Positions 24,168-36,500 of a stretch of 64,000 nt of DNA are shown here, piece after piece (position 1 is the stretch's first letter; each line of letters begins with the position of its first letter). This DNA is from Hydnum rufescens UP504. Its lineage: Eukaryota; Basidiomycota; Agaricomycetes; Cantharellales; Hydnaceae. The DNA lies in contig MU128931.1 in the NCBI GenBank assembly GCA_014904985.1, positions 186,001 to 250,000 on the forward strand. Reading direction: 5' to 3'. The notes below the pieces were generated by a model. It saw only the letters and a list, made by a program, of their open reading frames with translations. It searched no databases and had not been told where the DNA came from. A program made the position numbers and the translations under genes.

Positions 24168-25276
24168 AGATTCTGAAGCGCAGGCAGACAAAGAACTAGC
24201 ATTATTCGGTAGTGGAGGCTTCTCTCTCACACCCGAGCCGTTCGATACTCAGCTCTTCAGCATTTTATTCAATAAAGTCGACCTTGAACCGGATTCGGTA
24301 TTCCTTAAACGATTAGATGACACGCTGCGTTTGCATAAGAAGTTCTCGAAGGATTCCAACGAGTCCTCGGCTGTTGTCATTCGAAGAATAGGTGATGCGC
24401 GGAGAATGGGCATTAGGGTAATGCACGGTTCGAAAGTATTTTGGCCTAGACTCACCTTTGTGTTAGGTTGCCCCACATACTTGTATCCGTGAATGCATCT
24501 TTGCGGAGCCCAGAATTGATCATCACTTCCAGTATCAGGAGGTGCAGGAGACCCGCCGCTCACGTCCATACAGAATGACCTTGGTTGATCTTGGATGTTG
24601 TATGGGAACTGATCTAAGGAAGTTGGTCGTGGATGGTTTCCCGGTACTGGTACGGCTCACTTGTCGAATCGCTGTGCTCGGATGCTTATTTAGATGCCCT
24701 AGGACCTCGTGGGGCTCGATATCGAGAACCGTGAGTTTTGTGTCTTTTACAAATTCTTTATTAACATGATACTCAGGATTCTTTGACATCGGGCGTCTCA
24801 TGTACAACGAAGGGGACACACCTTCCATCAAGTTTAAGCAGACCGATGTCCTTGATCCTCTATTCTGTGAACGCAACGCCAGTTTGGAAAGCAAGTTCGA
24901 TTTTGTGCACTCAGCAAATGTCGTACATCTCTTCCAGACTGAGGGGCAACTAGCAGTCATACGGTCAATGGCCTTTCTAGCTAAACCTGGTGGACTTATG
25001 TGGGGTCGTCAAGTCGGGTTGGCCAATGGACCAGATGGTGCGAAGTACAAGCACGAAGAAGGAAAGGGTACTCGGTTCACAGCTGGCGAGTTTAAGGAGC
25101 TCATCTTGGATGCTACGGGATGGCGTGAAGAGGATATCATATATCGCTCTGAGTTGGTCGCGTACACCGAGCTACGAATAGCGAAGCCTGGCAAGAATTG
25201 GGTGTTACAGTGGTCAGTGAGGGTGCCCTTCGATAAAACGCCGGGAGCTCGTCGAATTACTGAGTTGGTTGAATAA
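24168..25276 (+). CDS. AusD-like SAM-dependent methyltransferase domain
   Basis: Class I methyltransferase like those of fungal meroterpenoid clusters (AusD type). After an acceptor at 24167 the frame reads ADSEAQADKELALFGSGGF. An intron at about 24420-24472 then joins to RVAPHTCIRECIFAEPRIDH, the usual N-terminal motif of the family. SAM-binding motif I is TLVDLGCCMGTDLRKLVVDG. Later come GFFDIGRLMYNEG, KFKQTDVLDPL, FDFVHSANVVHLF, MAFLAKPGGLMWGRQVG and, near the end, LVAYTELRIAKPGKNWVLQW. The stop is at 25274-25276. The segment of about 80 residues before the domain has no ATG in a good position, so the most economical reading is that this is the C-terminal domain of the gene starting at 21851. 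A separate gene with an unseen first exon is the alternative. Substrate unknown. Confidence 0.72.
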
Positions 25277-25794
25277 ATAATCGGACGAAATCATTAAAAT
25301 GTACATTCTCTACCTAGCTATGTACAGTACATATTTGCAGAACAGGTTTGTTCCAATGATGAAAAGAATAACTTCCGTGATTACATAATGCATGACTTCT
25401 TTCAATCCCGCGACGCCTGTCCGAGGAGAACGGGAGGATGGAAGAACAGCCGCGTGAGGGCGACTCGGTCGATGGTAAGTCCTTCGTCCATAAGTTCTTT
25501 CTCTTCTCCTTTCTAGCTGTTTCACTGATTACTTTCAACGGTATCCAGGTGAGGACGAGTCAAGACTCCAGACGAGTCCTGGTCAGGTTATTAGGCCTAG
25601 GCCCTCTCACTCGATCAGCTAACACCACGAGAATGCGGAGTAGGAGCCAACAAGAGGAAACCAGACGATTCAGTACGCGTCGCGAGGTTGGCTTGAGGTC
25701 TAAGGCGAGCCCCCTTTTCCTCCAATCTCGCAGTCACGCAGATCCAGCCATTCGGCGAGACGTGGTAATCGGCCTCTCCAGCCCTTGGCCCTTG
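25277..25794. other. intergenic region before duplication copy 2
   Basis: About 520 bp. One plus-strand frame (25438-25827) stays open but has no known motif and runs into the duplicated block, so I do not call it. Confidence 0.4.
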
Positions 25795-26124
25795 CGAAGG
25801 GCTGGAAAACGTACGAGCATGTTGTGATGGCGAACATGACTTGAATCACTTTACCAAAGGCCCCGGCCACCACCACCATCATCATCATCACATCATGCTA
25901 ATCAGGCTGCGATTCGTCCCTCATCCCGCATGTCCTCTCGCCAGACCCCACTTCATCACGACCTGTATCTCCTAGTGCGTGAGCTTCCGATCTCGGAGCG
26001 GTAGCCAACCTTCTGATGGCGCCAGTCTTTTCTCATGGGGAGGTGGAGGGGATGTTAGTGGGAAGCGCAGCATTCGATTTGGATCGAAGCGGTCAACTAA
26101 ATCCTCTACACCGGTACCATCATA
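25795..26124 (+). pseudogene. NUM1 3'-exon fragment, broken
   Basis: Copy of the last 110 or so codons of the NUM1-like gene without promoter or upstream exons. Compared with 18141-18474 it has single-base losses (CGCCAGACCCC for CGCCCAGACCCC, GTGCGTGAGC for GTGCGTGGAGC) and a shortened His codon tract, so the frame is not kept. It is best read as a non-functional by-product of the segmental duplication. Confidence 0.8.
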
Positions 26125-27015
26125 GTCATTTCCCTGCGATTATATCCCCCCTTTTTTTGCAAAGGCTTTTTTGGGCAACAATGCTGTGCTCTCGATATCC
26201 AAAACCGCTCGCATATTAATCCCACACTCTCTAATTACTTTCGTGAGCCTGCCTATCTACGTTCATTGCTTCTCTTCTAGCATGTGTTTTCACCATGTTC
26301 CCTGTGTCGTTTCTGAATTCTGTTCCTTATGCCTCAATCCGATCCTGATGTGCGTCGTGCTTGTTTGTTTGCTTGAGCTCTTTAGCGAGTCCCGTATGAT
26401 TATATCGACCACTCTGTACAGATATATATCATATAACTATTACAGGGCGAGTAGTTCAGACTTGGGCAGGGACTGGCACGAACGTAAAGACCCATTTGAT
26501 CAGGCTCGGTTTGACTGGTTCGTTTCCCCAATGGAATTCCATCTCTTCCCATAAGGCCATGGCGCGTTATCTAGGGGAACAAAACAGTGAACGATAATGA
26601 AAGCGAGAAATACAACAAAGCGAGGAGGCTGACTGGCGACTAGTGCATATTCTACGCTGCTCAGGATGGCAGGGACCTTGAGACCGTCCCCGTCAGACGC
26701 ACGATGCTTGGAGACAACGGCTGAGATGAGGCTCTGACGAAATGCACATAAGTTGTGAATGTCAGGAAGGAAAGAATCGGCCAAAGCTGACTGATATCTG
26801 TTGATGGTAGAGGTGGAAAGCGAAGAGGGTGGGCACATCGAGTTTGCTGGTATTTGTGGCTCAAGAAATCAGGGACGTCGACAGGAGAATGTACGAGTGA
26901 TTCAAGGGCCCTACGCATGGCTATTGAGTGTTACCTGCACAATTTCTGGTTCATTATCGCTGGTGTCGAGGAGGAAGAGAGAGGTGGTGTTGAGCTGCAT
27001 TCGGTTCATTGGCAG

Positions 27016-27042
27016 TGACGTCACGCGTCAACGAGTCACGTG
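27016..27042. promoter_or_regulatory. duplicate CRE-like and E-box motifs
   Basis: TGACGTCA (27016-27023) and CACGTG (27037-27042) are retained in copy 2 with the same spacing as in copy 1, while flanking coding-like sequence has changed. Confidence 0.45.
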
Positions 27043-27487
27043 CTCAAAGCTGACCATTTACGATTTACCTACGACGCCATTAATCCATCTCCAAACTGTT
27101 CTCTTTCTTCATCTTCCCCACTTTAGGCCGGATATCAAGCTCAGGGGTTTGGCTTTGTCGCTGAAGAGTCGTTGAAGTCACGTTCTTTGGTCCTCACCAC
27201 CCACAAACTCCCCACGGAATCCGTACAGTATGTTCGCGCATTCTGGGGGTCACTCTGGCTAGTGTCCCTCATTTATATCTGCTCTGATCGATTACATAGA
27301 CTGGAGGTGTCTGCGCACCCTAAGTTAACTCAAGTGTGTGCCGAACTGTATTTGCTGTAGGTTTACTTATCGACAGAGTCATCCCTTTGGGAGAACTGCT
27401 TCTCCTTCTGCTTAGTCATAGAACCTTGTTTTCATGCGTGACGGAGGCATCATCGAGGATCCTCCAAGAAAAAATTTCCCGTCCCTC

Positions 27488-29421
27488 ACTCCGAAGACAA
27501 GAAAGAAAATTAGACAACAGTTGTTTCCTCAAGCTGTTTGCTAAGTACATGGACTTCCACGGACGCCATTCACAATCGCTGGCAACATTAATGCTGTCTT
27601 GATGTAGCTGTTAAGAATCATTCCCTGAGTTCCAGCTAAAGAATAAGAGGAAATGATAGCCCTACGAATTTGACTTGGGAAAAACATACACGACAATACA
27701 GGACTCAGGTGAAGATACTTGCCTCGGCTGAGTACATGCTGAATCGTCCTTAGCCCAGTCTGGAACTTACGAATGCATATCAGATGGAACAATGTGCAAA
27801 TAGGGAGTTGGCAGCGCCAACCGGAACACTCGGCTCCGGATAGACACAAGTCAACCAAATATGGGACTTAGGGAATGATGCATCTGAGCACCCAAATGTC
27901 AATCTCAGCACCAAAGGGAGCCGGTGGGATGACTTCGGGTGCTCGGAGTGCAAAAGGGCCAACGACCTCCGTCATTTGTTCCTTATCAACTCACATCGCT
28001 GTGAAACAAGCATCAGATCTCTGGTGAAAAGATTGACGAAACATGCACAGTGGGCAAGGTCAATGAGATAGATGACGTAGAGCTCAGCCAGGTTAGGCTC
28101 GTTGTTCCAATAAGAATCATATTTCAAGGGTTGGGTAGCATGACTGGATACGATACACCATTCACTGAGACGTTCCCATCCATTTTGAAAGGTAGCGATT
28201 CCGATTCGCGCCTGATTCGCTCAAGATTGTTGCCGATACAGAAGTCCTCCTTGATGTCTATGATTGCCTCTAGGTCCAGTTCAGAAAGACATTTCGAGGC
28301 GAAACGACTAGCTGGTATGCCCGGTCTTGGCTTGCAGTGCCTTGAACGCCTTTGATGTGTACCATTACCATGCTGATCGTGTGCGCCGGCAAGGCTTTGT
28401 GAGGTGCAATCCGACGAAAGCTGCTGGCATCGATCATAAGAGGCACCTTTACAAGGTATAGATGTCATCTGTGAGGTCCACGACGTTCCAAATGATCAAG
28501 GGATAGATAATCATTACCATCAAGTGCCGTGAGAGCCTACATCATTCCGAGTTCTTGAAAGACCGCCGCTTTGTTTCTTTCTGTCACGTCGGCTGTCAAG
28601 ACCTTTATGACACAGTATTATTTTGGATGAGAGCTAAAGTAGACGAAAACGCGAGGCTGGTTCGGGGGATGAGGTGCACGTCGTTACAGAAAAGTGGAGG
28701 AGCGGTGCGTCTTCCAGGTATCCTAGCTACTTCGTAGTGGTGATTATTTAGATCCTCTCCTGAACTAGAGGTAAGGTAGCCGTGACCCGGTGATTGGGGT
28801 AGGGTTGGCAGGTTCCAAAGATCCTCAGCTTCAGCAGTCAGGTTAGGAACAGTGGAAATCCAGAGTCATCACGACTCTTTGGCCCTGCGTCTTGACTTGC
28901 CCTCAAGCCGCGATGCGAGCGGTCGCTCCAGACGGCGCACTTGGCTAATCTTTACGTGAGCCAATTCTATCTCGTTGGCACTCCAATGCATCTGGCGGCT
29001 GTCCCCTTAGGATTGCAGTCAATGCCAGGAATGGGCGCTGTCACAATTGTCACGGAATTTTCCCAGTGTCCTGGAGACTTGAACAGATGGGAGCCACATC
29101 CAGGCGACTATCCGGCAGTCCATGGCAGTTGTCTCTATGGATTGCGATTTAATTTGCATCCGGGTTTTGTGACCATTGCCTTCGTCCAAAATCTTTGAGC
29201 TCGCTAGATCACAGCGTGATATATACTTATTGGTCGGAAACCTCTCAGATATCCAAACTCGAACACCAGTGTATCTGTCCTGCCGATCTTCACAACGGTG
29301 GAATCGGATCCCTGCTGTTGAACACGATGGGAGATCCCTTCCCCATAATCAGTGGGTTTCTTTTCAATCCCTCGTCTTCATCCTCACCCACTCGTGTTCT
29401 CAGGTACTGGAGGTGGAGGGA
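27488..29421. other. gene-poor stretch upstream of the NLR
   Basis: About 1.9 kb with no recognised gene. Short frames on both strands (28941-29198 plus; 28468-28124 minus) have no motif I know and no clear splicing. It may hold decayed genes or the promoter and first exon(s) of the NACHT gene. A reading frame at about 29402-29470 encodes a Gly-rich run (GTGGGGNGLHGGIGGRGG) typical of the N-terminal linker of fungal NACHT proteins. Confidence 0.4.
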
Positions 29422-32400
29422 ATGGGTTACATGGCGGTATTGGTGGTCGTGGAGGGGATGTCCATCTTCACTCCCATAGTTGTCAGTGCCTTGTTCATGT
29501 ATATGGACTGCTCACCCATACTTGATGCTCTTCCAGCCGAGCCAGGATCCCTCGATACTTTCCTATTAGCGTCTCTTCCTCGAGCGATCTACGCAAGGCA
29601 CGACTCTGCCCGTGAAGACGCTCCATCCTCTTGTCTTGAGGGGACTCGTGTTGCCATATTGAAGGAGATTATGTCATGGTCGGAGAGCGAGAATGGGGAA
29701 AGGCCGCCTGTGTACTGGCTCAATGGGCTCGCAGGCATCGGAAAGTCAACGATCGCAAAAACCGTTGCGGAGCGGGCCCAAGAGACAGCCTTGCTAGGCG
29801 CTAGCTTCTTCTTTTCTCGGAGTGACAGACCCTTACGCGATCCACGGCTCGTATTACCTACCCTCGCTTTTCAACTCGCGCAGTCGGACAGTGCATTCAA
29901 GAATGTCATTGTAGAAGCCATAAGACAAGATCCGACCCTCGGAGACAAGGAGCTATCGTCCCAGTTTCAGGAATTGATCCTGACACCCCTGCTCAAAATT
30001 GATCCCCATCGGCGTCCAACCCTTATCGTCTTTGACGCTCTCGACGAGTGCGAGGAAAAGGGTGCTGCAGATATTCTTCGACTTGTTTTCTCACACGCGA
30101 TCCAAATACCATTCCTGCGTATCTTGATCACAAGCCGTCCACAACCTCACCTATCTTCAGTGTTCAACAAAGCCCGGAACCTGGAGAAGACGGTTCTTCA
30201 CGACATAGAAGCCTCAGTCATTGAGCAAGACATTCGCTTTTATATCTCCATCGCATTGGCAGAAATTCCGGAGAAACTTGACCTTCCTATGTCTGCCGAT
30301 TGGGTTAAGGAGACCGAGATGAATTCACTTGTAGAGAAGTCCGGGAAGCTGTTCGTTTACGCGGCTACGGCAATCCGCTTTATCAGTGACGATCGAGTGC
30401 AAGACCCTCGCAGACATCTAAGTCTTATACTTAATGCTAGCTCCGTTCAACAAGCCGGAGCTACCCCATATTCTCAGCTGGACGAGCTGTATACGGGGGT
30501 GCTCCGAAACTCCCTTTCCCGATATAATTATCGAGAGAATGTGGGGCGCTTTCAGATCGTGGTTGGGAGTATTGTGCTATTGCGCGAGCCCCTTCCACTC
30601 GTTTCGTTGGCTCGATTCGTTCAGTACGAAGGAGAGGTTGTCGAGGCTACCTTGCGTCATCTTCACTCAGTCATCATCCCACCTTCCAACATTCATGAGG
30701 CGCCTCGTATTTATCATCCTTCCTTTCTTGAATTTATTATGGATCCGTCGCGATGCTCAATCGCGGAGTTCATTATTGTTCCTGTGCCAGAGCAGGAGCT
30801 GCGGCATGCTATCCGATGCTTCGAACTCCTGGCGAAATATCTGAAGCGGGACGTAGCTAGTATCTCAGATCCGTCCCTGCTAAACAGGGAGGTGGACGGG
30901 CTTGAACGGAAAGTGAGAAATGCTTTGCCTCCAGAAGTGCAGTATGCATGCCGGTATTGGGCCTCCCATCTATCATATGTCCAGTTTGGAGAGAAGAAAC
31001 TGGTGGAGGCATTGGAGATGTTCTTGATGGAATCACTTTTATGGTGGTTTGAAGCAATGAGCCTGATTGGTAGTGTTTCGGTTGTTGCAAGTTCGGTTCA
31101 AGAGGCATACCGCTGGGTGGTATGTATATTTCTTATTGATCCTTAGTCCAGCTGCTGAGTATGGCATGGTTCTGATGACAGATAAGTTCAAATTGCAAGC
31201 CCATTCTAGTAACAATGCTCTCCGATGCATATCGGTTTATCCTGGCTCATGGGGAAGTGATAAGAGAAAGTGCACTGCATGTGTATCATTCTGCACTGCC
31301 TTTCACACCTCAGGAGTCTGTGCTTTACACAACATATGGGAAAGACCAAAAGGATTGTGTCAGGGTATTGCAAGGCATGGATTCTGAATGGCCACAGACC
31401 TTGAGCACTTTACTTGGCCATTCTGGTTGGGTTACAAGTGTTGCATTTTCACCCGACCGATTATGCCTTGCATCAGGCTCTGGTGATTCTACCCTACAAT
31501 TGTGGGATGCCATATCTGGTGCACCCATTGTGAAATTGGCAGGGCATTCTGGTTGGGTTACAAGTGTTGCATTTTCACCTGATGGACTATTCCTTGCATC
31601 AGGCTCTGGTGATCATACCCTGCGGTTGTGGGATGCTGTATCTGGTGCACTCATTGCCAAACTGGAGGGCCATTCTGATTGGGTTACAAGCATTTCCTTT
31701 TCACCTGATGGATTGTGCCTTGCATCAGGCTCCCATGATTGCACTCTATGGTTGTGGGATGTGGTATCTAGTATGCCCATGGCCAAACTGGACCATTCTA
31801 GTGCAGTTAGGAGTGTTGCATTTTCACCCAATGGATTATTCCTTGCATCAGGTGCCAGTGATGATACCCTGTGGTTGTGGAATGCCATGTCTGGTACACC
31901 CATAGCCAAATTGAAGGGTCATTCTGATTCGGTGACAAGCATTGCCTTTTCACCTGATGGATTGTGCCTTGCATCAGGCTCTGGTGATCATACCCTGCAG
32001 TTGTGGGATGCTGTATCTGGTGCACACACTGCCAAACTGGAGGGCCATTCTGGCTGGGTTACAAGTATTGCCTTTTCACCTGATGGATTGTGCCTTGCAT
32101 CAGGCTCCCATGATTGCACCATACGGTTGTGGGATGCCATATCTGGCATATGCACTGCCAAACTGGAGGGCCATTCTTATTGGGTTATGAGCATTGCATT
32201 TTCACCTGATGGATTGTGCCTTGCATCAGGCTCCTGTGATCATACCACACGGTTGTGGGATGCCATATCCAGTAGGACCACTGCAAGGCTGGAGGGCCAT
32301 TCTGAACGGGTTGCAAGCTTTGCTTTTTCACCTGATGGATTATGCCTTGTATCAGGCTCTGATGATCATACCCTACAGCTGTGGGATGCCATATCTGGTG

Positions 32401-32912
32401 TGCCCATTGCCAAACTGGAGGACCATTCTGATTGGGTTGCAAGTGTTGCATTTTCACCTGATGGATTACACCTTGCATCATACTCTGGTGATTATACCAT
32501 ACGGCTGTGGGATGCCGTGTCCTGCAGACTTATTTCAGTGCTTCAAGGCCCCCGAGGCAGGCTTGAGACCATTACATTCTCTGCTGATAGTTCTAGGATG
32601 GGTGTGGGGGCCTTCACATGGGATTTGACCTCACAACCTCCTCAGGTGGTATCCTCCAGAGAGATCCTTTGGTCTACTGCACACTTGACTCCCTCCACTT
32701 GGTCTCTTCAAGATCAATGGATACAGGTGGAACAACGCCAAAGTCCTCATGTCAGACGTATCTGTCGCCTCCCCAACTTTTACTCAAACAGTATTGATAT
32801 TATTGTGTCAAGCAACCAGACTCAACCTCGAATTGCTATTGGATGTACCGATGGTCGCGTGATCATTCTTGCTGTGCCACCCGACCTATTTAATTCGCGC
32901 TCAACTTCTTGA
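29422..32912 (+). CDS. NACHT-WD40 NLR-like protein
   Basis: STAND-type signalling ATPase of the fungal NLR-like family, several members of which control heterokaryon incompatibility or other non-self responses. The start is uncertain: 29422 is the first in-frame ATG, but an upstream Gly-rich exon is likely. The NACHT domain has Walker A YWLNGLAGIGKSTIAKTV, Walker B TLIVFDALDECEE and sensor ITSRPQPHL. A helical part follows (RIYHPSFLEFIMDPSRC, VQYACRYWASHL). An intron at 31120-31182 joins to DAYRFILAHGEVIRESALHV and the link ALHVYHSALPFTPQESVLY. Nine regular WD40 units and a degenerate tenth follow, then a C-terminal cap ending PPDLFNSRSTS. The gene appears intact. No N-terminal effector domain (HET, patatin, HeLo) is visible in the window. 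Confidence 0.85.
31411..32530 (+). repeat. tandem 126 bp WD40-coding repeats
   Basis: Nine consecutive units of 42 codons, one shortened by a codon (the fourth). The core GHS..V.S.AFSPDG, LASGS.D.T...LWD and SG...AKLE is kept almost unchanged at DNA level, while a few positions in each unit vary. Such high identity between units points to ongoing homogenisation or unit shuffling. Confidence 0.88.
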
Positions 32913-33544
32913 GGAACGAAAGGGTCGGTGGACGATGTACATTACCAAATATGCATAGAATGGAATTTCAATGTGTCGGGGGAATCAGAGTAGGGGATTG
33001 CGAGCTGTCTGCCACCATCGAGATTCACCCGCATTAACTTGGTCTATTATATGACTCACATTCCAATGTAGAATCAGATTATGCTGTGGCAACGCTAGTC
33101 TGGTATACCCATATGGGAGGGCAAGGTCATTTGAGAGACAGTTCCGGACCAAAACGTGTGCGGAATCGATAACTCCCTTCAGACTTATGATGTCGACCGC
33201 GAGTACAGGAGCCAACGTCTGATAATTGATGGCAGTGTGACGAGAGAAAGAGACCAGGGGAAAAGGTATAGCCGTCCATTTCGATTTGCATCGTGGCTGA
33301 AAACCAAAAGTGTGCATTGGTGACTAAGAGAAAGGAAAGACGACATTAAACTAGGTATGATCCATGAAAGATATGAATGCAAAGGGTAAAGAGAATGGTC
33401 TGGTATGTGGATATTCGAAGCATTAGTACTTGAGTGTTCACGCGAGTTAACCGAAGGGGAAATGTGATCAGGTGGTATGTTAACCGCTGACAGATGTGTG
33501 GCCACGACTGCATAGCACGTCGGGGTGTGTGTAGTTCATTTCGC
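32913..33544. other. convergent intergenic region
   Basis: Some 630 bp between the stops of the NLR and the Rrm4-like gene. No gene or repeat recognised. Confidence 0.4.
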
Positions 33545-36500
33545 CTATTTGGCGACGTGCTGGAGAACTTTCTCCTTGAGGACAGCCGGGTAGCTATTCA
33601 TGAGATGTGAAAGAGCTCTGAGATCCTCGGTGTCCAAGAGAGCAATTGTGATTTTAGGCTAGGGTGAAAAAGCATCGGTGAGGGTACGCGTCGAGACCCA
33701 GGACGACACTCACGGCTCCCTTGATATTGAAGGCCTAAAGGATGGTGGCGAAACCATGGATGAACAATAAAACGACGCACAAGACAGTAAATGGTTTACG
33801 AACCTTGATAACACGGAATCTAAAGTTATGAGTGTGTGGAGAATGAGGTAATCAGCATCCCCTTCTTTAAGGAAATCACCTGTGAGGTCGACTCACAACT
33901 TCTCGCCTACAAGCTGTTTCTGTTGTGGGATGGGTTTGTTCGCCAAAGTGTCGACGAATTCATCTGTCGCCTTGATTATTAAAGGATCAGCCTTCGGGAG
34001 AGGCAATCCCGTCAGAGCCTCGGAAGGAGACTCTGTAAGCTTGATAATCTCCTTTGCAGGTAATAATGCCAAGGAAGTTAATGTGTAAGTCTTTGAACCA
34101 GGGGGGGGCGAGGTGGGAGTGATTGTGGTGAGGTTGTAGGCGTTGGAAGTGATTGGGGAATGGCAGGCTCTGACGCAGATTTGATTCCGTTGTCGACAGA
34201 GATAGGTGAGGTTGGGGGTCTATTAGGTGCTGCCGGAGCACTCTGGTACGACGCGGGAACGTCCTCGGCGTCGTCTGCCTCAAGAACTTCCCTTGCCTCT
34301 GCAACTTTGGTTTTCAGATACTCGACATTGAAAATGCAGAGAGCTCGCTCCTTTTTAGTCAACGTCAGCAGTAAGTCGGCGATTGTCCCGCATTTGTCTG
34401 GATCCGATTCAAGGCGAGAAACCGCGATCACGAGACGATCCCGGTCAGAAACCACCGTAAGAGATCCAGAGGGAGACGATGTGCGAGGTGGAGTGAGCAA
34501 AGGTGTGCCGACGGCCGTAGGCGTGCCTGGCGCCGAAGGAAGAACGATAGAGCTAGACTCCATGGCTACTTGCCCCGTGGCCTTTTGGGCTGGCTTCGAC
34601 TCCGTGGCAAGTTGCTCCGCAGTCAGCTCCACTTGGATCGCAAACTTCTCTGGGTCGCGAATCCCTTGGGCTGGCTTCGATTCTGTGGCAAGTTGCTCTG
34701 CGGCCAGCTCGACTTGAGCTGCAAACTTCTCGGGATCATGAATTCCTTGAGCCAACTGGGACTCCGTGGCAACATGTTCTGTGGCCGCCTTCACTTGGGC
34801 CGCAAACTTCTCTGGGTTGTGAATCCCTTGGACGACCTCCGAGAGGCTGAGGGAGACCAACGCGTTAACTACACGGTCGAGATCAACTGCTGGTACTGTC
34901 TCCAGGTTCTTCACCCGTCGTCCGAGTTCGCCCGTTAGAACTTCCTGGCGCACCACTGGAGATAAGGACTGTAGTTCATCCAACTCCCAAGAAAGGTTGA
35001 GATTACCGGCCATAGCGGCCTATATGTCGATCAGTATCGCGATAATTTTTCGGGCTACCGTGCTTACGTTATAGTAACTACCAGATCCTCTACGGACTCT
35101 GTCAGAGGAGCGACCAGGACTCTCTGCTCCATCACTTAAGGCAGGACTCGTGGAGCCGCTTGCGTTCAAACGACCAGAGCCAGCACCAGCTTGCGCAAAC
35201 CTCTGTGCCAATTTCTCCTGACGAAGCTGTTTAGGTTCGTGCAGGCGAACTTGGATTTGTTTAGTCCCAAGCATCTGCCCGTTCATAGCATGCATGGCAT
35301 GCGTTGCTTGGTCGGGCGCCTGGTACGACACAAACCCGAAGCCGCGACTCTGTCCGTTATCGCCCCGCATCACCCGGGCACTGACGATCTGGCCGAACTA
35401 GAGAATAATTGAGGTCATGAGTGAGAGGAGATTTCAGGGAAAACAGAGCGGCTAACAGGGCGAAAGTAAGAAAATAAATCGTTCGAATCGATTGCGGGGT
35501 CGAGATTCTTAAAAAAGAAACCAGATCAATTCTCTGAATCCTTGGACTAGACACGAAAAGGAGCATACTTTGCAAAACAGATTGCAAGGATCGATAAGGC
35601 CACTCTGACTCCCAGAGCCCGGCCCAACTAAGGGAGCGAATTGGACCTGTTGTCCAGGGCCTGGTTCAAAGGCATACGGGAGGAGGATAGATGGCTGAGT
35701 GCTGGCTGGCACTATTGATTTAGGAGGTGAGGGATACGAACCATGTACGAAGGGTGAGGGCATTCCACGACCTGGACTTGGGGTATGATAAGACTGTGTA
35801 TACTAGTAAAGGGTCAATATTCCCGGTTCATATTCTTGGCACATTTGCTCACGGGTGATTGAAAGGGTGCTCTTCCAGGGGATGATGGAGTGTAAGTTGG
35901 CAAACCTGCCGAGGGGACGAACGGAGCAGCGGAAGCGTTAAAATCAACGTGGCCACCTCGCCGAGGTTGATAAACCTGGACGGCAATATTATTTCCGTTA
36001 AAGTTAGCGCAATGCATTGCTTCTTCGGCCCGCTTTGCATCGTCCTCGTTCCAATATTCGATGACGCCGGTGTCTGGTCCGAAGGAGGCTGGATTCCGTA
36101 CAGCAGCAATGGGCCCAAAGGGACGAAAGAGGTCGAATAATTGGGCATCGGTGGTCCCTAGAGGGAGATGCTTTATGAGACGCGGCAGTGCGAGCGGCGG
36201 AGGAATCGGGGTTGGGGGATCCGAGGGCGGAAAAGGGGATAACACAAGGATGGAATGGGTGGATTGGGGTAACAAAGGACGCGACTGGAGCGTAGCCAGC
36301 GCCCTTTCGGCTGAGAAAATGACACGAAAGCTTCAGCAACACACAGCACAAACATACAAAGGAACGAATGGGGGCCACCTGACTCGAGAAATCTGAAGTC
36401 AATGTCTCCTGCAAATAGATGTTTCTCTCGAATGAGTGGCCCCAGAGCAGAAGAAAGAGTCATCCTTACCTCGCAATGGTCCGGTAGCACTAGTCCTTTG

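Larger units (their letters stand above)
25795..27487. repeat. direct segmental duplication, copy 2
   Basis: Copy of 18141-19825. Long stretches are identical (for example the NUM1 3' UTR), with scattered substitutions and several small indels. It includes an extra TCGGTTCAT before GGCAGTGACGTCA and a changed sequence around 27190-27260. The left edge joins unrelated sequence ending GGCCCTTG. Confidence 0.92.

Noticed and set aside
25438..25827. 130-codon plus-strand frame running into duplication copy 2
   Set aside because: No motif, and it crosses the duplication breakpoint, so it is unlikely to be an old gene.
28124..28468. Minus-strand frame with SELDLEAIIDIKEDF
   Set aside because: It looks weakly coding, but I found no family match and no neighbouring exons.
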